DNA from: Burkholderiales bacterium
GTDB taxonomy: Bacteria; Pseudomonadota; Gammaproteobacteria; Burkholderiales; Casimicrobiaceae
Assembly (NCBI GenBank): GCA_025354075.1
Contig: JANXNO010000520.1
Location: 1-12,332, forward strand
Length of the DNA: 12,332 nt
Reading direction: 5' to 3'
Both the position numbers and the translations under genes were made by a program. Each line of letters begins with the position of its first letter. Position 1 is the first letter of the stretch. The notes below the pieces were generated by a model. That model saw only the letters and a list, made by a program, of their open reading frames with translations, was not told where the DNA came from and did no database searches. Of this stretch, positions 5,505 through 12,332 are shown in pieces.

Positions 5505-6365
5505 CTATTCGGGCGTCGGATGCTCACGATCATGTCGCAGTACGCGCGCGGTCGCAACCATAGCGGCCTTCAGTGCGTCGGCAACGTACACCGACCGATG
5601 CTTGCCACCGGTGCAGCCAATCGCGACGTGAATGCGAGCGCGGTTGTCCGCGATGAAACCGGGCAACACGGCACGAATATAGGTGGCGATCGCGCTAACG
5701 AGAGCAGCGGTTTCCGGCTGCGCGCGCAGGTAGTCGACCACTGGACTGTCGCGGCCCGTGAGCGCAGCCAAACCGGGTTCGTAAAACGGATTGGGCAGGA
5801 TGCGCGCGTCGAACACGAGATCGGCGTCCGGCGGTATGCCTTGTCGATAAGCGAACGATGAAATTTCCAGCAGTGGCAGGTCGGTCTCAGCCTTGATCGA
5901 ATTGGCGAATTGCCGCACCCGTTGCCGCAGCAAATGGGTGCTGGTCGAGCTGGTGTCAATGTCGAACGCTTCGGCGGCGACAGCGTGCAACCGCAAGCGC
6001 TCTTCCGTGATGGCCTCTTGCAGCGTGCTGTGATCGCTGGCGAACGGGTGTTTACGCCGGGTTTCTGCAAAGCGACGCAGTAACGTGGTGTCAGAGGCGT
6101 CGATGCGAATAATGCGCAGTGGCATAGCCGGGTGTACATTCGAAATCGCAGCGCATCCAGCATCAAAATCCGCAACGAAGGTGGGCGAGTGCGCATTAAT
6201 GCTTATACCTAATGGCTGCGTGTGTGTCGCAAGCATTGCCTCCACCGTATCGATCAGCAACGCGGCGGGCAGGTTGTTGACGATGGCAAAACCAACATCC
6301 TCCAGCGCCCCCAGCGCCACGTTTTTACCTGCGCCGGAGACGCCCACCACCAAGATCAACTGCAT
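5505..6365 (-). CDS. rapZ: RapZ-family RNase adapter / P-loop protein with altered Walker A
   Basis: In E. coli RapZ binds the small RNA GlmZ and presents it to RNase E, controlling glucosamine-6-phosphate synthase. The 286-residue product matches the family in length. The C-terminal domain is well conserved, with GIPPDADLVFDARILPNP and AIGCTGGKHRSVYVAD (GCTGGKHRS at 250-258). The N-terminal nucleotide-binding half is unusual. The P-loop reads GVSGAGKN (8-15), with Asn in place of the usual Ser/Thr after Lys14. The following VDNLP motif reads VNNLP, with Asn30 for Asp. Both positions align without gaps to E. coli RapZ. The gene follows hprK by 14 bases, the usual order. I see no glmZ-like RNA in the window, so the RNA target is unknown here. 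RNA binding may persist even if nucleotide handling is changed. Confidence 0.94.
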   Translation of the reverse strand: MQLILVVGVSGAGKNVALGALEDVGFAIVNNLPAALLIDTVEAMLATHTQPLGISINAHSPTFVADFDAGCAAISNVHPAMPLRIIRIDASDTTLLRRFAETRRKHPFASDHSTLQEAITEERLRLHAVAAEAFDIDTSSTSTHLLRQRVRQFANSIKAETDLPLLEISSFAYRQGIPPDADLVFDARILPNPFYEPGLAALTGRDSPVVDYLRAQPETAALVSAIATYIRAVLPGFIADNRARIHVAIGCTGGKHRSVYVADALKAAMVATARVLRHDREHPTPE

Positions 6366-6379
6366 GGATCGAAAGGGCG

Positions 6380-7318
6380 CTACCCCTCCTCCATCAGTTT
6401 GGCTTGACGCTCGATAAATTCGCGGGTGGAATCGATGCCGCGCAGGTTGAGCACGAAGTTACGCACCGCCGTTTCAACCAGCACCGCGAGGTTGCGACCG
6501 GCAGCGACGGGAATCACAACCTTGCGGATTTTGACGCCCAGAATCTCTTGAAAACTGGCGTTGACGTTCATGCGATCAAGCCGCTTGAACTGCTCGTCGG
6601 TGTGATCCTCAAGATGTACGATCAGTTTCAGTGATTTGCGCGGGCGCACTGCCGTCTCACCGAACGTCGTGCGAATGTTCAGAATGCCGATGCCGCGCAC
6701 TTCGAGGAAGTCTTTCAGCACGTCCGGGCAGCGTCCCTCGATCAACTCCGGCGATACTTTGTAGACCTCAACAATATCGTCTGCTATCAACCCGTGACCT
6801 CGGCTGATGAGCTCCAAAGCCAGCTCGCTTTTGCCGATGGCCGACGCGCCGGTGATCAGCACACCCATTTCGAGCACATCGAGAAACACGCCATGCAAGG
6901 TAGCGTTGGCAGCCAGCATGCGCGCAAGGTAGAGGCGCAAAACATCCACCACATGCGGGCTCGGGTAGGGCGAGGTCATGAGCGGTACGTGTGCGCGGTC
7001 GGCAAGCTCGAGCATGTAGGGCGGCGGATCGCCGACGCCACAGACAAACACGGCACCCAGCTCGTCCACCAGCAGACGTGAAAACGTCTCAGCCTGTTCG
7101 GGCAGCGTAAGCGTACCCAGGTAAGCAAGCTCCGCAGGCCCGATCAACTGCACGCGAAACGGATGGATGAAATTCATGTGGCCGACGAGGCCTACATGCG
7201 CCTGCGCGTTGGTGTCGCGTGAGAGCGCACGACCACCGCCGTCGCGGCCAGCCACCCACTGAGCTTCGAGTCGCTCCTGATTTTCGGCAAAAAGGCGGGA
7301 AATTTCGACGGTACGCAC
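6380..7318 (-). CDS. hprK: HPr kinase/phosphorylase HprK
   Basis: HprK phosphorylates and dephosphorylates a serine of HPr, adjusting phosphotransferase signalling; in betaproteobacteria it usually clusters with ptsN and rapZ. The 312-residue protein has an N-terminal domain (about 1-130) and a C-terminal kinase domain. The latter shows the HG pair (142-143), Walker A GASAIGKS (157-164), the ADD acidic residues (D180-D181) and the HprK signature EVRGIGILNI (206-215). The start is GTG at 7318, giving MRTVEISRLFAENQERL, which fits the family. No ATG or strong Shine-Dalgarno is available, and it lies 14 bases after ptsN, so translational coupling is likely. The partner genes for HPr and enzyme I are not in this window. 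Confidence 0.97.
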   Translation of the reverse strand: MRTVEISRLFAENQERLEAQWVAGRDGGGRALSRDTNAQAHVGLVGHMNFIHPFRVQLIGPAELAYLGTLTLPEQAETFSRLLVDELGAVFVCGVGDPPPYMLELADRAHVPLMTSPYPSPHVVDVLRLYLARMLAANATLHGVFLDVLEMGVLITGASAIGKSELALELISRGHGLIADDIVEVYKVSPELIEGRCPDVLKDFLEVRGIGILNIRTTFGETAVRPRKSLKLIVHLEDHTDEQFKRLDRMNVNASFQEILGVKIRKVVIPVAAGRNLAVLVETAVRNFVLNLRGIDSTREFIERQAKLMEEG

Positions 7319-7332
7319 GTGCAGTCTGCGGC

Positions 7333-7785
7333 TTATTGAGGGGCGCTGAACAGGGCGTGGATCGTTTGCGGATTGTTAGCCGCAGTGAGCGCGTCGCGAA
7401 AGGTGCGGTTAGAGAAACGCTGCGCGAGTTCAGACAAGATTTGCAGGTGTTCGTCGGTGGCCGCTTCGGGCACCAGCAACACAAAAATGTCGCGCACGGG
7501 CTGACCGTCCGGCGCTTCAAAAATAATGGGGGTTTTCGGGCGGGCGAAGTAGCCGATGGAGTGCTTCAAACCCCGAATACGACCGTGGGGAATGGCGATG
7601 CCCTGACCTAACCCGGTTGAACCCAAACGTTCCCTCGCCAGCAGACTGTCAACGGTCACGGTGGGGCTCAAGTGATAGCGCAATTCAGATTCAAGCGCAA
7701 TGAGTTCGAACAATCGCCGCTTGTTGGCCACATCAAGGTCAAGCAACACATTGTCGGCAATAAGAAGATCCGAGAGGAGGCTCAC
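7333..7785 (-). CDS. ptsN: PTS-Ntr EIIA component PtsN
   Basis: PtsN is the terminal phosphate acceptor of the nitrogen-related phosphotransferase system; its phosphorylation state regulates partners such as potassium transport and stress responses in other proteobacteria. The 150-residue protein has the PTS EIIA type-2 fold signature, RERLGSTGLGQGIAIPHGRI, with the phospho-accepting histidine at position 67. The later VRDIFVLLVPEAATDEHLQIL block is also typical. The start codon is GTG at 7785 (MSLLSDLLIADNVLLDLD), matching the family N-terminus. No Shine-Dalgarno is visible. The 136-base gap upstream, after hpf, contains a hairpin and GGCCAA repeats and could hold a regulatory site or internal promoter. 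It is followed 14 bases later by hprK. Confidence 0.97.
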   Translation of the reverse strand: MSLLSDLLIADNVLLDLDVANKRRLFELIALESELRYHLSPTVTVDSLLARERLGSTGLGQGIAIPHGRIRGLKHSIGYFARPKTPIIFEAPDGQPVRDIFVLLVPEAATDEHLQILSELAQRFSNRTFRDALTAANNPQTIHALFSAPQ

Positions 7786-7822
7786 AGGCAGGCTTTAGTC
7801 CGTGTTATCCGGGCGGCCTCAA

Positions 7823-7845
7823 TTGGCCTTTTGGCCTCGTTGGCC
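7823..7845 (-). repeat. Three direct GGCCAA repeats in the ptsN leader
   Basis: On the minus strand GGCCAA occurs three times at 8-9 base spacing (7840-7845, 7831-7836, 7823-7828), 38-60 bases before the ptsN GTG. Adjacent units can form a tiny GGCC-AAAA-GGCC hairpin. This could be a binding site or simply low-complexity sequence. Confidence 0.45.
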
Positions 7846-7861
7846 GCTGCAAGCGCAGGTG

Positions 7862-7888
7862 CGCTGCACCCTTAATTCTAGTGCAGCG
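7862..7888. other. Hairpin between hpf and ptsN
   Basis: The perfect 8-base arms CGCTGCAC (7862-7869) and GTGCAGCG (7881-7888) enclose an 11-base AT-rich loop. It starts 33 bases past the hpf stop. No T-run follows on the minus strand, so it may be a processing or stability element and not a terminator. Confidence 0.5.
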
Positions 7889-7921
7889 GGCTTGGTGCGC
7901 CTGTGCGAGAGGTCGCGGCAG

Positions 7922-8263
7922 TTATGAAGCTGGGGCCGTGTCTACGTCGCTGCGTTTTCGTTCGTACCCTTCACTCCGGTGCACCTGCAATCGCTCCTTG
8001 TGGCGCACCACCTGACGATCCAGTCGATCCGCCAGCTCGTCTATTGCCGCGTACAGGCTCTCGCCTTCACAGGCGGCGTGAATTTCGCGCCCGCTGACGT
8101 GCACATTTGCTTCAACCTTCTGCCTGAGTTTTTCAACCGACATCACCACACTGACATCAATAACTTGATCAAAATGACGATTAACGCGATCCAGCTTGGA
8201 CACCACATAGGTGCGCAGCGCGTCGGTAACAGCAACATGATGGCCGGTGATGTGCAAATTCAT
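7922..8263 (-). CDS. hpf: Short-form ribosome hibernation promoting factor
   Basis: HPF binds the 30S decoding region in resting cells and promotes inactive ribosome dimers. The 113-residue product is the short type, lacking the C-terminal domain of long HPF. The family pattern is visible: MNLHITGHHVAVTDALRTYV, the KLDRVNRHFDQVIDVSVVM strand-helix, and GESLYAAIDELADRLDRQVVRHKERL (about 67-92). I chose ATG 8263 and not a TTG seven codons upstream, because MNLHITG is the standard start and a GAGAGG Shine-Dalgarno (8271-8276) lies 7 bases before it. It follows rpoN by 64 bases, the near-universal position of this gene, and precedes ptsN. The strong ribosome-binding site suggests high translation relative to its neighbours. 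Confidence 0.96.
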   Translation of the reverse strand: MNLHITGHHVAVTDALRTYVVSKLDRVNRHFDQVIDVSVVMSVEKLRQKVEANVHVSGREIHAACEGESLYAAIDELADRLDRQVVRHKERLQVHRSEGYERKRSDVDTAPAS

Positions 8264-8270
8264 GAACGTA

Positions 8271-8276
8271 CCTCTC
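8271..8276 (-). promoter_or_regulatory. Shine-Dalgarno GAGAGG of hpf
   Basis: GAGAGG on the minus strand, 7 bases before ATG 8263. It decides the hpf start against the in-frame TTG at 8284. Confidence 0.78.
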
Positions 8277-8327
8277 AATGACAAAAATGTGTGGATCAGG
8301 CTCGACGCGGTTGCACGTTAATGCGAT

Positions 8328-9926
8328 TTATCCGCGCCTTCTAAGGTTGACCGGGGCAATATTCTGTAGTTCCCGGTATTTCGCCACCGTTCGTCTTGCC
8401 ACGATGATGCCCTGCTCTCCCAGCAGTTCAGCAATGCGGCTGTCCGTCAATGGCTGTGCGGTTTCCTCCCCTGAAATAAGTGTTTTGATCATAGACCGAA
8501 TCGCGGTTGAAGACGCGGCTCCCCCGGCATCGGTGGCCACGTGGCTGCCGAAAAAATATTTAAGCTCGAAAGAACCCCGCATGGAACTGAGGTATTTCTG
8601 TGTCGTAACGCGAGACACGGTGGACTCGTGCAACCCCAGTGCGTCTGCGACTTCACGCAGCACGAGCGGTCGCATGGCAACCTCGCCGTGATCGAAAAAC
8701 GCTTGTTGTCTTTCCACAATTTCGCTGGACACACGCAATATCGTATCAAACCTTTGCGCCACATTCTTGACCAACCACCGCGCTTCCTGCAACTGAGTTG
8801 ACAACGGTGTGGATCGCCCCTCTTTCTGGCGGTGCAACATGTCGGCATAGACACTATTCACGGTCAGCTTGGGCACCGCCACCGGGTTGAGTTCCGCGAC
8901 CCAGCGGCGCTTGCTGCGGCGCACGATCACATCGGGAATCATGAGTGTTGTAGAAACATCTGCGAACGCAGCGCCCGGACGTGGCGTTAACGTGCGAATC
9001 ACTGCATGCGCATCTTTGAGATCAATGTCGTCAATGTCGAGCAGTTTTTTGATGCGCAAATAATCGCGACGTCCGAGATGGTCGAGCGCTTCGCCGACGA
9101 TACGCCGGGCAAGCCGGGTGTCGCCGTTATTCGGGCAATGACGCAATTGCAACAACAGGCATTCACGCAAGTCTGCCGCGCCCACGCCGGCAGGATCAAG
9201 GCTCTGCAGGATGGTGATGGCCGCCTGCCAGTCCGCTTCGTCGATTTCGCGATCATCGTCTCCGTCACGCATCAACAGCGCGTCGATGTCATCTTTACTG
9301 ACTGACAAAAAACCATGTTCATCAAGACTGTCAATGAGCCCATGAACGAGCTGAATGATCTCGGGCGCCGCTTTGACCAGCACCAGTTGCGAACGTAAAT
9401 GTTCGCGCAAACTCGGGGGCGATGCACGCTGCGACTCGAACGATTCATCATCATCGTCAAAGCTGCCTGCGCCGGAGCTGCCCCACTCACCGAGGTCAAG
9501 CACCTGTGATTCGAAATCACCCTCACCCTCAGACGCAGCGGTTGCCGTGGTGGTGAAATCGACTGGATCCGACACACCGTTTAACGGCATCACGTCGACA
9601 GCCTCTTGTGCATCGCTCGCGCTTACAGCGTTGCCATCGAAGTCATCGCGCTCGCTCGCAGAAAAGGTGCCCATCGCGTCGCTGCCATCAAGCATTTGTT
9701 CGCGATCAATGGTCGCGACAAATACTTCAGGCGCGTCGTCGTTGCTGCCGCCATCATCGCCCTCAGCATCACCGTCGGCGAGTTCCAGTAACGGGTTCTC
9801 GGCCAGCGCGGTCTGAATCTCCTGCTGCAGCTCAAGCGTAGACAACTGCAACAGCCGGATCGACTGCTGCAGTTGCGGCGTCAGCGTGAGATGCTGCGCC
9901 AGTCTGAGTTGAAGACCTGCTTTCAT
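8328..9926 (-). CDS. rpoN: RNA polymerase sigma-54 factor RpoN
   Basis: RpoN directs RNA polymerase to -24/-12 promoters that need AAA+ enhancer-binding activators, often for nitrogen, motility and carbon genes. The 532-residue protein is longer than E. coli RpoN (477). Region I is the Gln/Leu-rich MKAGLQLRLAQHLTLTPQLQ with LAENPLLEL (to about residue 49). Region II is a long acidic stretch, about 51-170, rich in Asp, Glu, Gly and Ser, and accounts for the extra length. The core-binding domain follows. The helix-turn-helix lies near 423-444 (LREVADALGLHESTVSRVT), followed by the FELKYFF segment. The RpoN box ARRTVAKYRE is at 510-519. It starts 21 bases after lptB, the conserved arrangement. 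There is no strong Shine-Dalgarno at ATG 9926. Confidence 0.98.
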   Translation of the reverse strand: MKAGLQLRLAQHLTLTPQLQQSIRLLQLSTLELQQEIQTALAENPLLELADGDAEGDDGGSNDDAPEVFVATIDREQMLDGSDAMGTFSASERDDFDGNAVSASDAQEAVDVMPLNGVSDPVDFTTTATAASEGEGDFESQVLDLGEWGSSGAGSFDDDDESFESQRASPPSLREHLRSQLVLVKAAPEIIQLVHGLIDSLDEHGFLSVSKDDIDALLMRDGDDDREIDEADWQAAITILQSLDPAGVGAADLRECLLLQLRHCPNNGDTRLARRIVGEALDHLGRRDYLRIKKLLDIDDIDLKDAHAVIRTLTPRPGAAFADVSTTLMIPDVIVRRSKRRWVAELNPVAVPKLTVNSVYADMLHRQKEGRSTPLSTQLQEARWLVKNVAQRFDTILRVSSEIVERQQAFFDHGEVAMRPLVLREVADALGLHESTVSRVTTQKYLSSMRGSFELKYFFGSHVATDAGGAASSTAIRSMIKTLISGEETAQPLTDSRIAELLGEQGIIVARRTVAKYRELQNIAPVNLRRRG

Positions 9927-9947
9927 TGCGATGTGAATTTTGCGGGC

Positions 9948-10670
9948 TTATAAACGGAAATGCTCACCCAGGTAAACCTTGCGCACGGACTCGTTGCCAA
10001 TGATTTCTTCCGGCTGACCATCGGCGAGCACACGGCCTTCGCTGATGATGTAGGCACGGTCACAAATGCCAAGCGTTTCGCGCACGTTGTGATCGGTGAT
10101 CAATACGCCGATGCCACGCTCGCGCAAAAAACGCACGATGCGCTGAATCTCAATCACGGCAATCGGATCAACACCAGCAAACGGCTCATCAAGCAAAATA
10201 AATCGCGGTCGCGACGCCAGTGCGCGTGCGATTTCCAGGCGACGACGCTCGCCGCCCGACAGCGCCACCGAAGGCATGTCACGCAAGTGGGCAATCGCCA
10301 GATCATCGAGCAGTGCCTGTAACTCTCGCTCGATCACGGCGTCGTCTTTTTCGCGCAGCTCAAGAATCGCGCGGATATTTTCGCCTGCGGTGAGCTTGCG
10401 AAAAATGGACGCTTCTTGCGGCAGATACGACAAACCCTGCCGCGCGCGCTCATGAATCGGTAGATGCGTGAGCTCTTTGTCGTCGAGTTTGATCACGCCA
10501 CCGTCAGCAGCGACGAGTCCCACGATCATGTAGAAGCAGGTGGTCTTGCCCGCACCATTGGGGCCAAGCAAACCAACCACTTCTCCGCTATCAACGGTAA
10601 GCGAAACGTCGTGAACGACGGTTCGCGACTTGTAGCGCTTTTTAAGCGCAACGGCTGAAAGCTGGCTCAT
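9948..10670 (-). CDS. lptB: Lipopolysaccharide export ABC transporter ATPase LptB
   Basis: LptB is the cytoplasmic ATPase dimer that, with LptF, LptG and LptC, extracts lipopolysaccharide from the inner membrane. The 240-residue product has the usual family length. It shows Walker A GPNGAGKT (36-43), the Q-loop [12 protein letters not shown] (Q85), signature LSGGERRR (137-144), Walker B FILLDEP (157-163) and the switch histidine H194 in ITDHN. I chose ATG 10670, giving [19 protein letters not shown]. The open frame extends 37 codons upstream, but that part is a Pro-rich shadow of the lptA 3' end. The start overlaps lptA by 29 bases, next to a run of seven C, with no Shine-Dalgarno, so translation is probably coupled to lptA. 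Confidence 0.97.
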   Translation of the reverse strand: MSQLSAVALKKRYKSRTVVHDVSLTVDSGEVVGLLGPNGAGKTTCFYMIVGLVAADGGVIKLDDKELTHLPIHERARQGLSYLPQEASIFRKLTAGENIRAILELREKDDAVIERELQALLDDLAIAHLRDMPSVALSGGERRRLEIARALASRPRFILLDEPFAGVDPIAVIEIQRIVRFLRERGIGVLITDHNVRETLGICDRAYIISEGRVLADGQPEEIIGNESVRKVYLGEHFRL

Positions 10671-11277
10671 TGCGCTTGGGGGGGTTTGCGGTTTTAACGA
10701 TGGGCGGTTTGGCCGCCTTTGCGGGTGGTTTGCCAGCGGCTTCACTGCCGCCTGCGCCTTCGGCGGGTGCAGCCAGCACATCGGGTTCAGCCGGCGGTAG
10801 AACGAACGTCACGCCACGGCCCTCGGTCTTGCGGTCTTTCGATTCGCGCGCTTCGGCCTTGCTGGTTTGCGTGTTGTAGACGATGTAGTTGGCGCGCTCT
10901 TCGTTGTCGCCGACAAACAATTTAGCGTTGCCAAACAACTCAACAATGCCGGTCGCGTTGTCATGTTCGGCGCGATCCGCTATGCCTTGTGCCCAGTCGC
11001 CTTTTTCAGTGCGCTGGCGAAAGCACACCGGGCCGCCGACCAGCGACGACTGATAGGTGCCATTGGCGCGGCGGGTCACCGTGCCCTTATTCGAGGTCAC
11101 CTTTAACGTGCCCTGCGTGATCGTCACGTCTTTGGTAATCACATAGACGCCCGCACCGTGGTCAAACTCGCCGACCACAGCCTGCACCACCATTTCCTTG
11201 GTGCGATCTGCGGTTTCGGCCAACGCGCTGCCGCACAGCAGAACGCCAATGGTCAACGCACAAATTTTCGTGTTCAT
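10642..11277 (-). CDS. lptA: Lipopolysaccharide transport periplasmic protein LptA
   Basis: LptA forms the periplasmic bridge that carries lipopolysaccharide from LptC to LptD. The 211-residue precursor has a signal peptide, [20 protein letters not shown], with likely cleavage after A20. An OstA-type beta-jellyroll follows, with [46 protein letters not shown] and [11 protein letters not shown]. The last 45 or so residues form a Pro/Ala/Lys-rich tail beyond the domain, making it longer than E. coli LptA (185). The start overlaps the lptC stop as ATGA. The end overlaps lptB by 29 bases. One more C in the seven-C run at 10678-10684 would instead end the protein at the TGA overlapping the lptB ATG, so the final residues are the least certain part. 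Confidence 0.94.
   Translation of the reverse strand: MNTKICALTIGVLLCGSALAETADRTKEMVVQAVVGEFDHGAGVYVITKDVTITQGTLKVTSNKGTVTRRANGTYQSSLVGGPVCFRQRTEKGDWAQGIADRAEHDNATGIVELFGNAKLFVGDNEERANYIVYNTQTSKAEARESKDRKTEGRGVTFVLPPAEPDVLAAPAEGAGGSEAAGKPPAKAAKPPIVKTANPPKRNEPAFSRCA
10678..10684 (-). repeat. Seven-C homopolymer at the lptA-lptB junction
   Basis: A run of seven C on the coding strand lies 7 bases before the lptB ATG, inside the lptA 3' end. As given, lptA reads through the lptB start in another frame. A +1 length change would place the lptA stop at ATGA on the lptB start. Confidence 0.7.
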
Positions 11278-11891
11278 TCAGTTCCTTTCGGAGGCAACGT
11301 GACCGTGAAGCCACGATCTGTTTCTCCCTGCTTTTTTTCGGCATTCACGCGCAGGCCTTGCGTGATCATCACCCGGTCACCGCTCACGGTGCGGGTTGGT
11401 GCGTCGGTTTGCGCTGTTTGTGTCTTTGGAAAAACAGTCAATGTTTCGCTCTCGTAGGTGACTGCTTCGCGCCCCGGACTCGCCGCCTGTTTTGCCACCA
11501 CTTTTCCCGAAAAATCGACCTGTTCGACGCCCGTTTTCGAGGGGTCACTCTTGAGGACGGCGCGCGTTGCGTCAACCTCCATCTTTGGTTTTCCTGCGGG
11601 CTGGCTCTCGTAGCGAGGCCGGTTGATCACCGTGGTTTGCGTGCTGGGAAAATGGGTCGCGCGGTCACCGATCATGACGCTTTCAACGCGACCATCTGCA
11701 GCAGTGCGCTGAATTTTGAACTGCTCCAGAAAGTGATCAGGTGCGGGTTGCGCCGAATTCTTCTGCGCACGCGCGCTTTCGCTCACGCGGGCGTCGAGCC
11801 AAAAGGTGAGCAGCGCGAAGATACCGACCGCCAGTAGAGGAAACATCGCCGCAAGGCTGTCCTGTCGGCGTCGCCAAGTGAATGCGCTCAT
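11274..11891 (-). CDS. lptC: LPS export ABC transporter periplasmic protein LptC
   Basis: LptC is a bitopic inner-membrane protein that receives lipopolysaccharide from LptBFG and passes it to LptA. The 205-residue product begins with a basic stretch (WRRRQ), then one membrane segment (about residues 13-32, LAAMFPLLAVGIFALLTFWL). The periplasmic domain follows, with a typical EQFKIQRTAADGRVESVMIGDRATHFP opening and GDRVMITQGLRVNAEKKQG near the end. Sequence conservation in this family is low, so the call rests partly on position between kdsC and lptA. It is joined to both neighbours by ATGA overlaps (11888-11891 and 11274-11277), indicating one coupled translation unit. Confidence 0.94.
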   Translation of the reverse strand: MSAFTWRRRQDSLAAMFPLLAVGIFALLTFWLDARVSESARAQKNSAQPAPDHFLEQFKIQRTAADGRVESVMIGDRATHFPSTQTTVINRPRYESQPAGKPKMEVDATRAVLKSDPSKTGVEQVDFSGKVVAKQAASPGREAVTYESETLTVFPKTQTAQTDAPTRTVSGDRVMITQGLRVNAEKKQGETDRGFTVTLPPKGTE

Positions 11892-12332
11892 GCGGCCGTG
11901 CCCTGAAGGTAGCGTTGCAGCAGCTCGTCAAGCCGTCCCTGCACACGCAAAATCGCCTCCACCAGTTCACGCACGGCGCCGCTGCCGCCAGGCACACTCG
12001 ACAGCCAATGCGCGCGCTGACGTACGGCTGCGGCACCATTGGGCACGGTTGCAGCGAGGCCCGAAATGCTGAGTGCCGGTAAGTCCAGCCAGTCATCGCC
12101 AATATAGGCCACCTCGTTCAATGGCACATTCCAGCGCTCGCAGAGGGCCGTCAATGCGGTGCCTTTGCTGCGCTCGCCGCTGACCAGCTCCACGCCCAGT
12201 TCGGTGGCGCGCCGTTCAACGGCGGGCCCGCCACGCGCGGTGAGCAGCGCCACTTTCCAGCCCGCCTGTTTGGCCAGCGTGATGCCGAATCCGTCAAGCA
12301 CCGAGAAGGATTTGATCTCGTCAGCGCCGAGA
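11888..12332 (-). CDS. kdsC: 3-deoxy-D-manno-octulosonate 8-phosphate phosphatase KdsC (partial, 5' end outside window)
   Basis: KdsC removes phosphate from KDO-8-phosphate, the last step before KDO activation for lipopolysaccharide inner core. About 148 C-terminal residues are visible. The frame stays open to the window edge through GADEIKSFSVLDGFGI, which matches the family region after the first Asp motif, so the GTG at 12301 is internal and not the start. HAD motifs seen are LLTAR (motif II), the conserved Lys in GERSKGTAL, and the metal-binding AYIGDDWLDLPAL (motif IV). The first catalytic DxD motif lies beyond the window. The TGA stop overlaps the lptC ATG, the usual start of the lpt gene cluster. 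Confidence 0.94.
   Translation of the reverse strand, partial: LGADEIKSFSVLDGFGITLAKQAGWKVALLTARGGPAVERRATELGVELVSGERSKGTALTALCERWNVPLNEVAYIGDDWLDLPALSISGLAATVPNGAAAVRQRAHWLSSVPGGSGAVRELVEAILRVQGRLDELLQRYLQGTAA

Noticed and set aside
7089..7520. 143-codon open frame on the minus strand
   Set aside because: Out of frame across the 3' end of ptsN and the 5' end of hprK; Cys/Arg/Pro-rich nonsense-like product.
9355..9816. 153-codon Ser-rich open frame on the plus strand
   Set aside because: Antisense of the acidic region of rpoN; GA-rich Asp/Glu codons read as Ser-rich on the other strand.
10671..10781. 37-residue N-terminal extension of LptB
   Set aside because: It is the out-of-frame reading of the lptA Pro/Ala/Lys tail. 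The family starts near [13 protein letters not shown].

Overview
The window is a stretch of chromosome from a Gram-negative proteobacterium, most likely a betaproteobacterium. The gene order kdsC-lptC-lptA-lptB-rpoN-hpf-ptsN-hprK-rapZ, with HPr kinase next to EIIA-Ntr and RapZ, is typical of that class. Base composition looks moderately GC-rich by eye. All sixteen supported genes lie on the minus strand, so transcription runs from the right end of the window to the left. I see no tRNA, rRNA, CRISPR array, transposase or phage gene.

Right two thirds (about 4830-12332): a compact block of conserved genes. KdsC (cut by the window edge), LptC and LptA are joined by 4-base ATGA stop/start overlaps, and LptA overlaps LptB by 29 bases. 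This is the KDO synthesis and lipopolysaccharide export unit. It is followed by sigma-54 (RpoN), short hibernation factor HPF, EIIA-Ntr (PtsN), HPr kinase/phosphorylase (HprK), RapZ and a LON substrate-binding-domain protein. Gaps are mostly 14-65 bases; the hpf-ptsN gap is 136 bases and holds a small hairpin and short GGCCAA repeats. This block ties envelope building to nitrogen/carbon phosphotransfer signalling and amino-sugar control.

Left third (about 1-4830): yebC, a YbjQ-family gene, ruvC, ruvA, a PhyH-type dioxygenase and ruvB. This is the familiar yebC-ruvC-ruvA-ruvB Holliday-junction neighbourhood, opened up by two extra genes and by dispersed palindromic repeats. At least four copies of a hairpin repeat (stem CCCTCTCCCGC) and its degraded relatives, plus one and a half copies of a second repeat (core TTCGCCCTGAGC), sit here. 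I see no clear copy in the compact block to the right.

The window is mainly housekeeping, and I find no new multi-gene system. The points most worth a second look are: a repeat translated in frame as the N-terminal extension of RuvC; a dioxygenase gene separating ruvA from ruvB; a RapZ whose P-loop Ser and a nearby Asp are both Asn; and a seven-C run at the lptA-lptB junction, where one base decides between a long overlap and a classic ATGA overlap.
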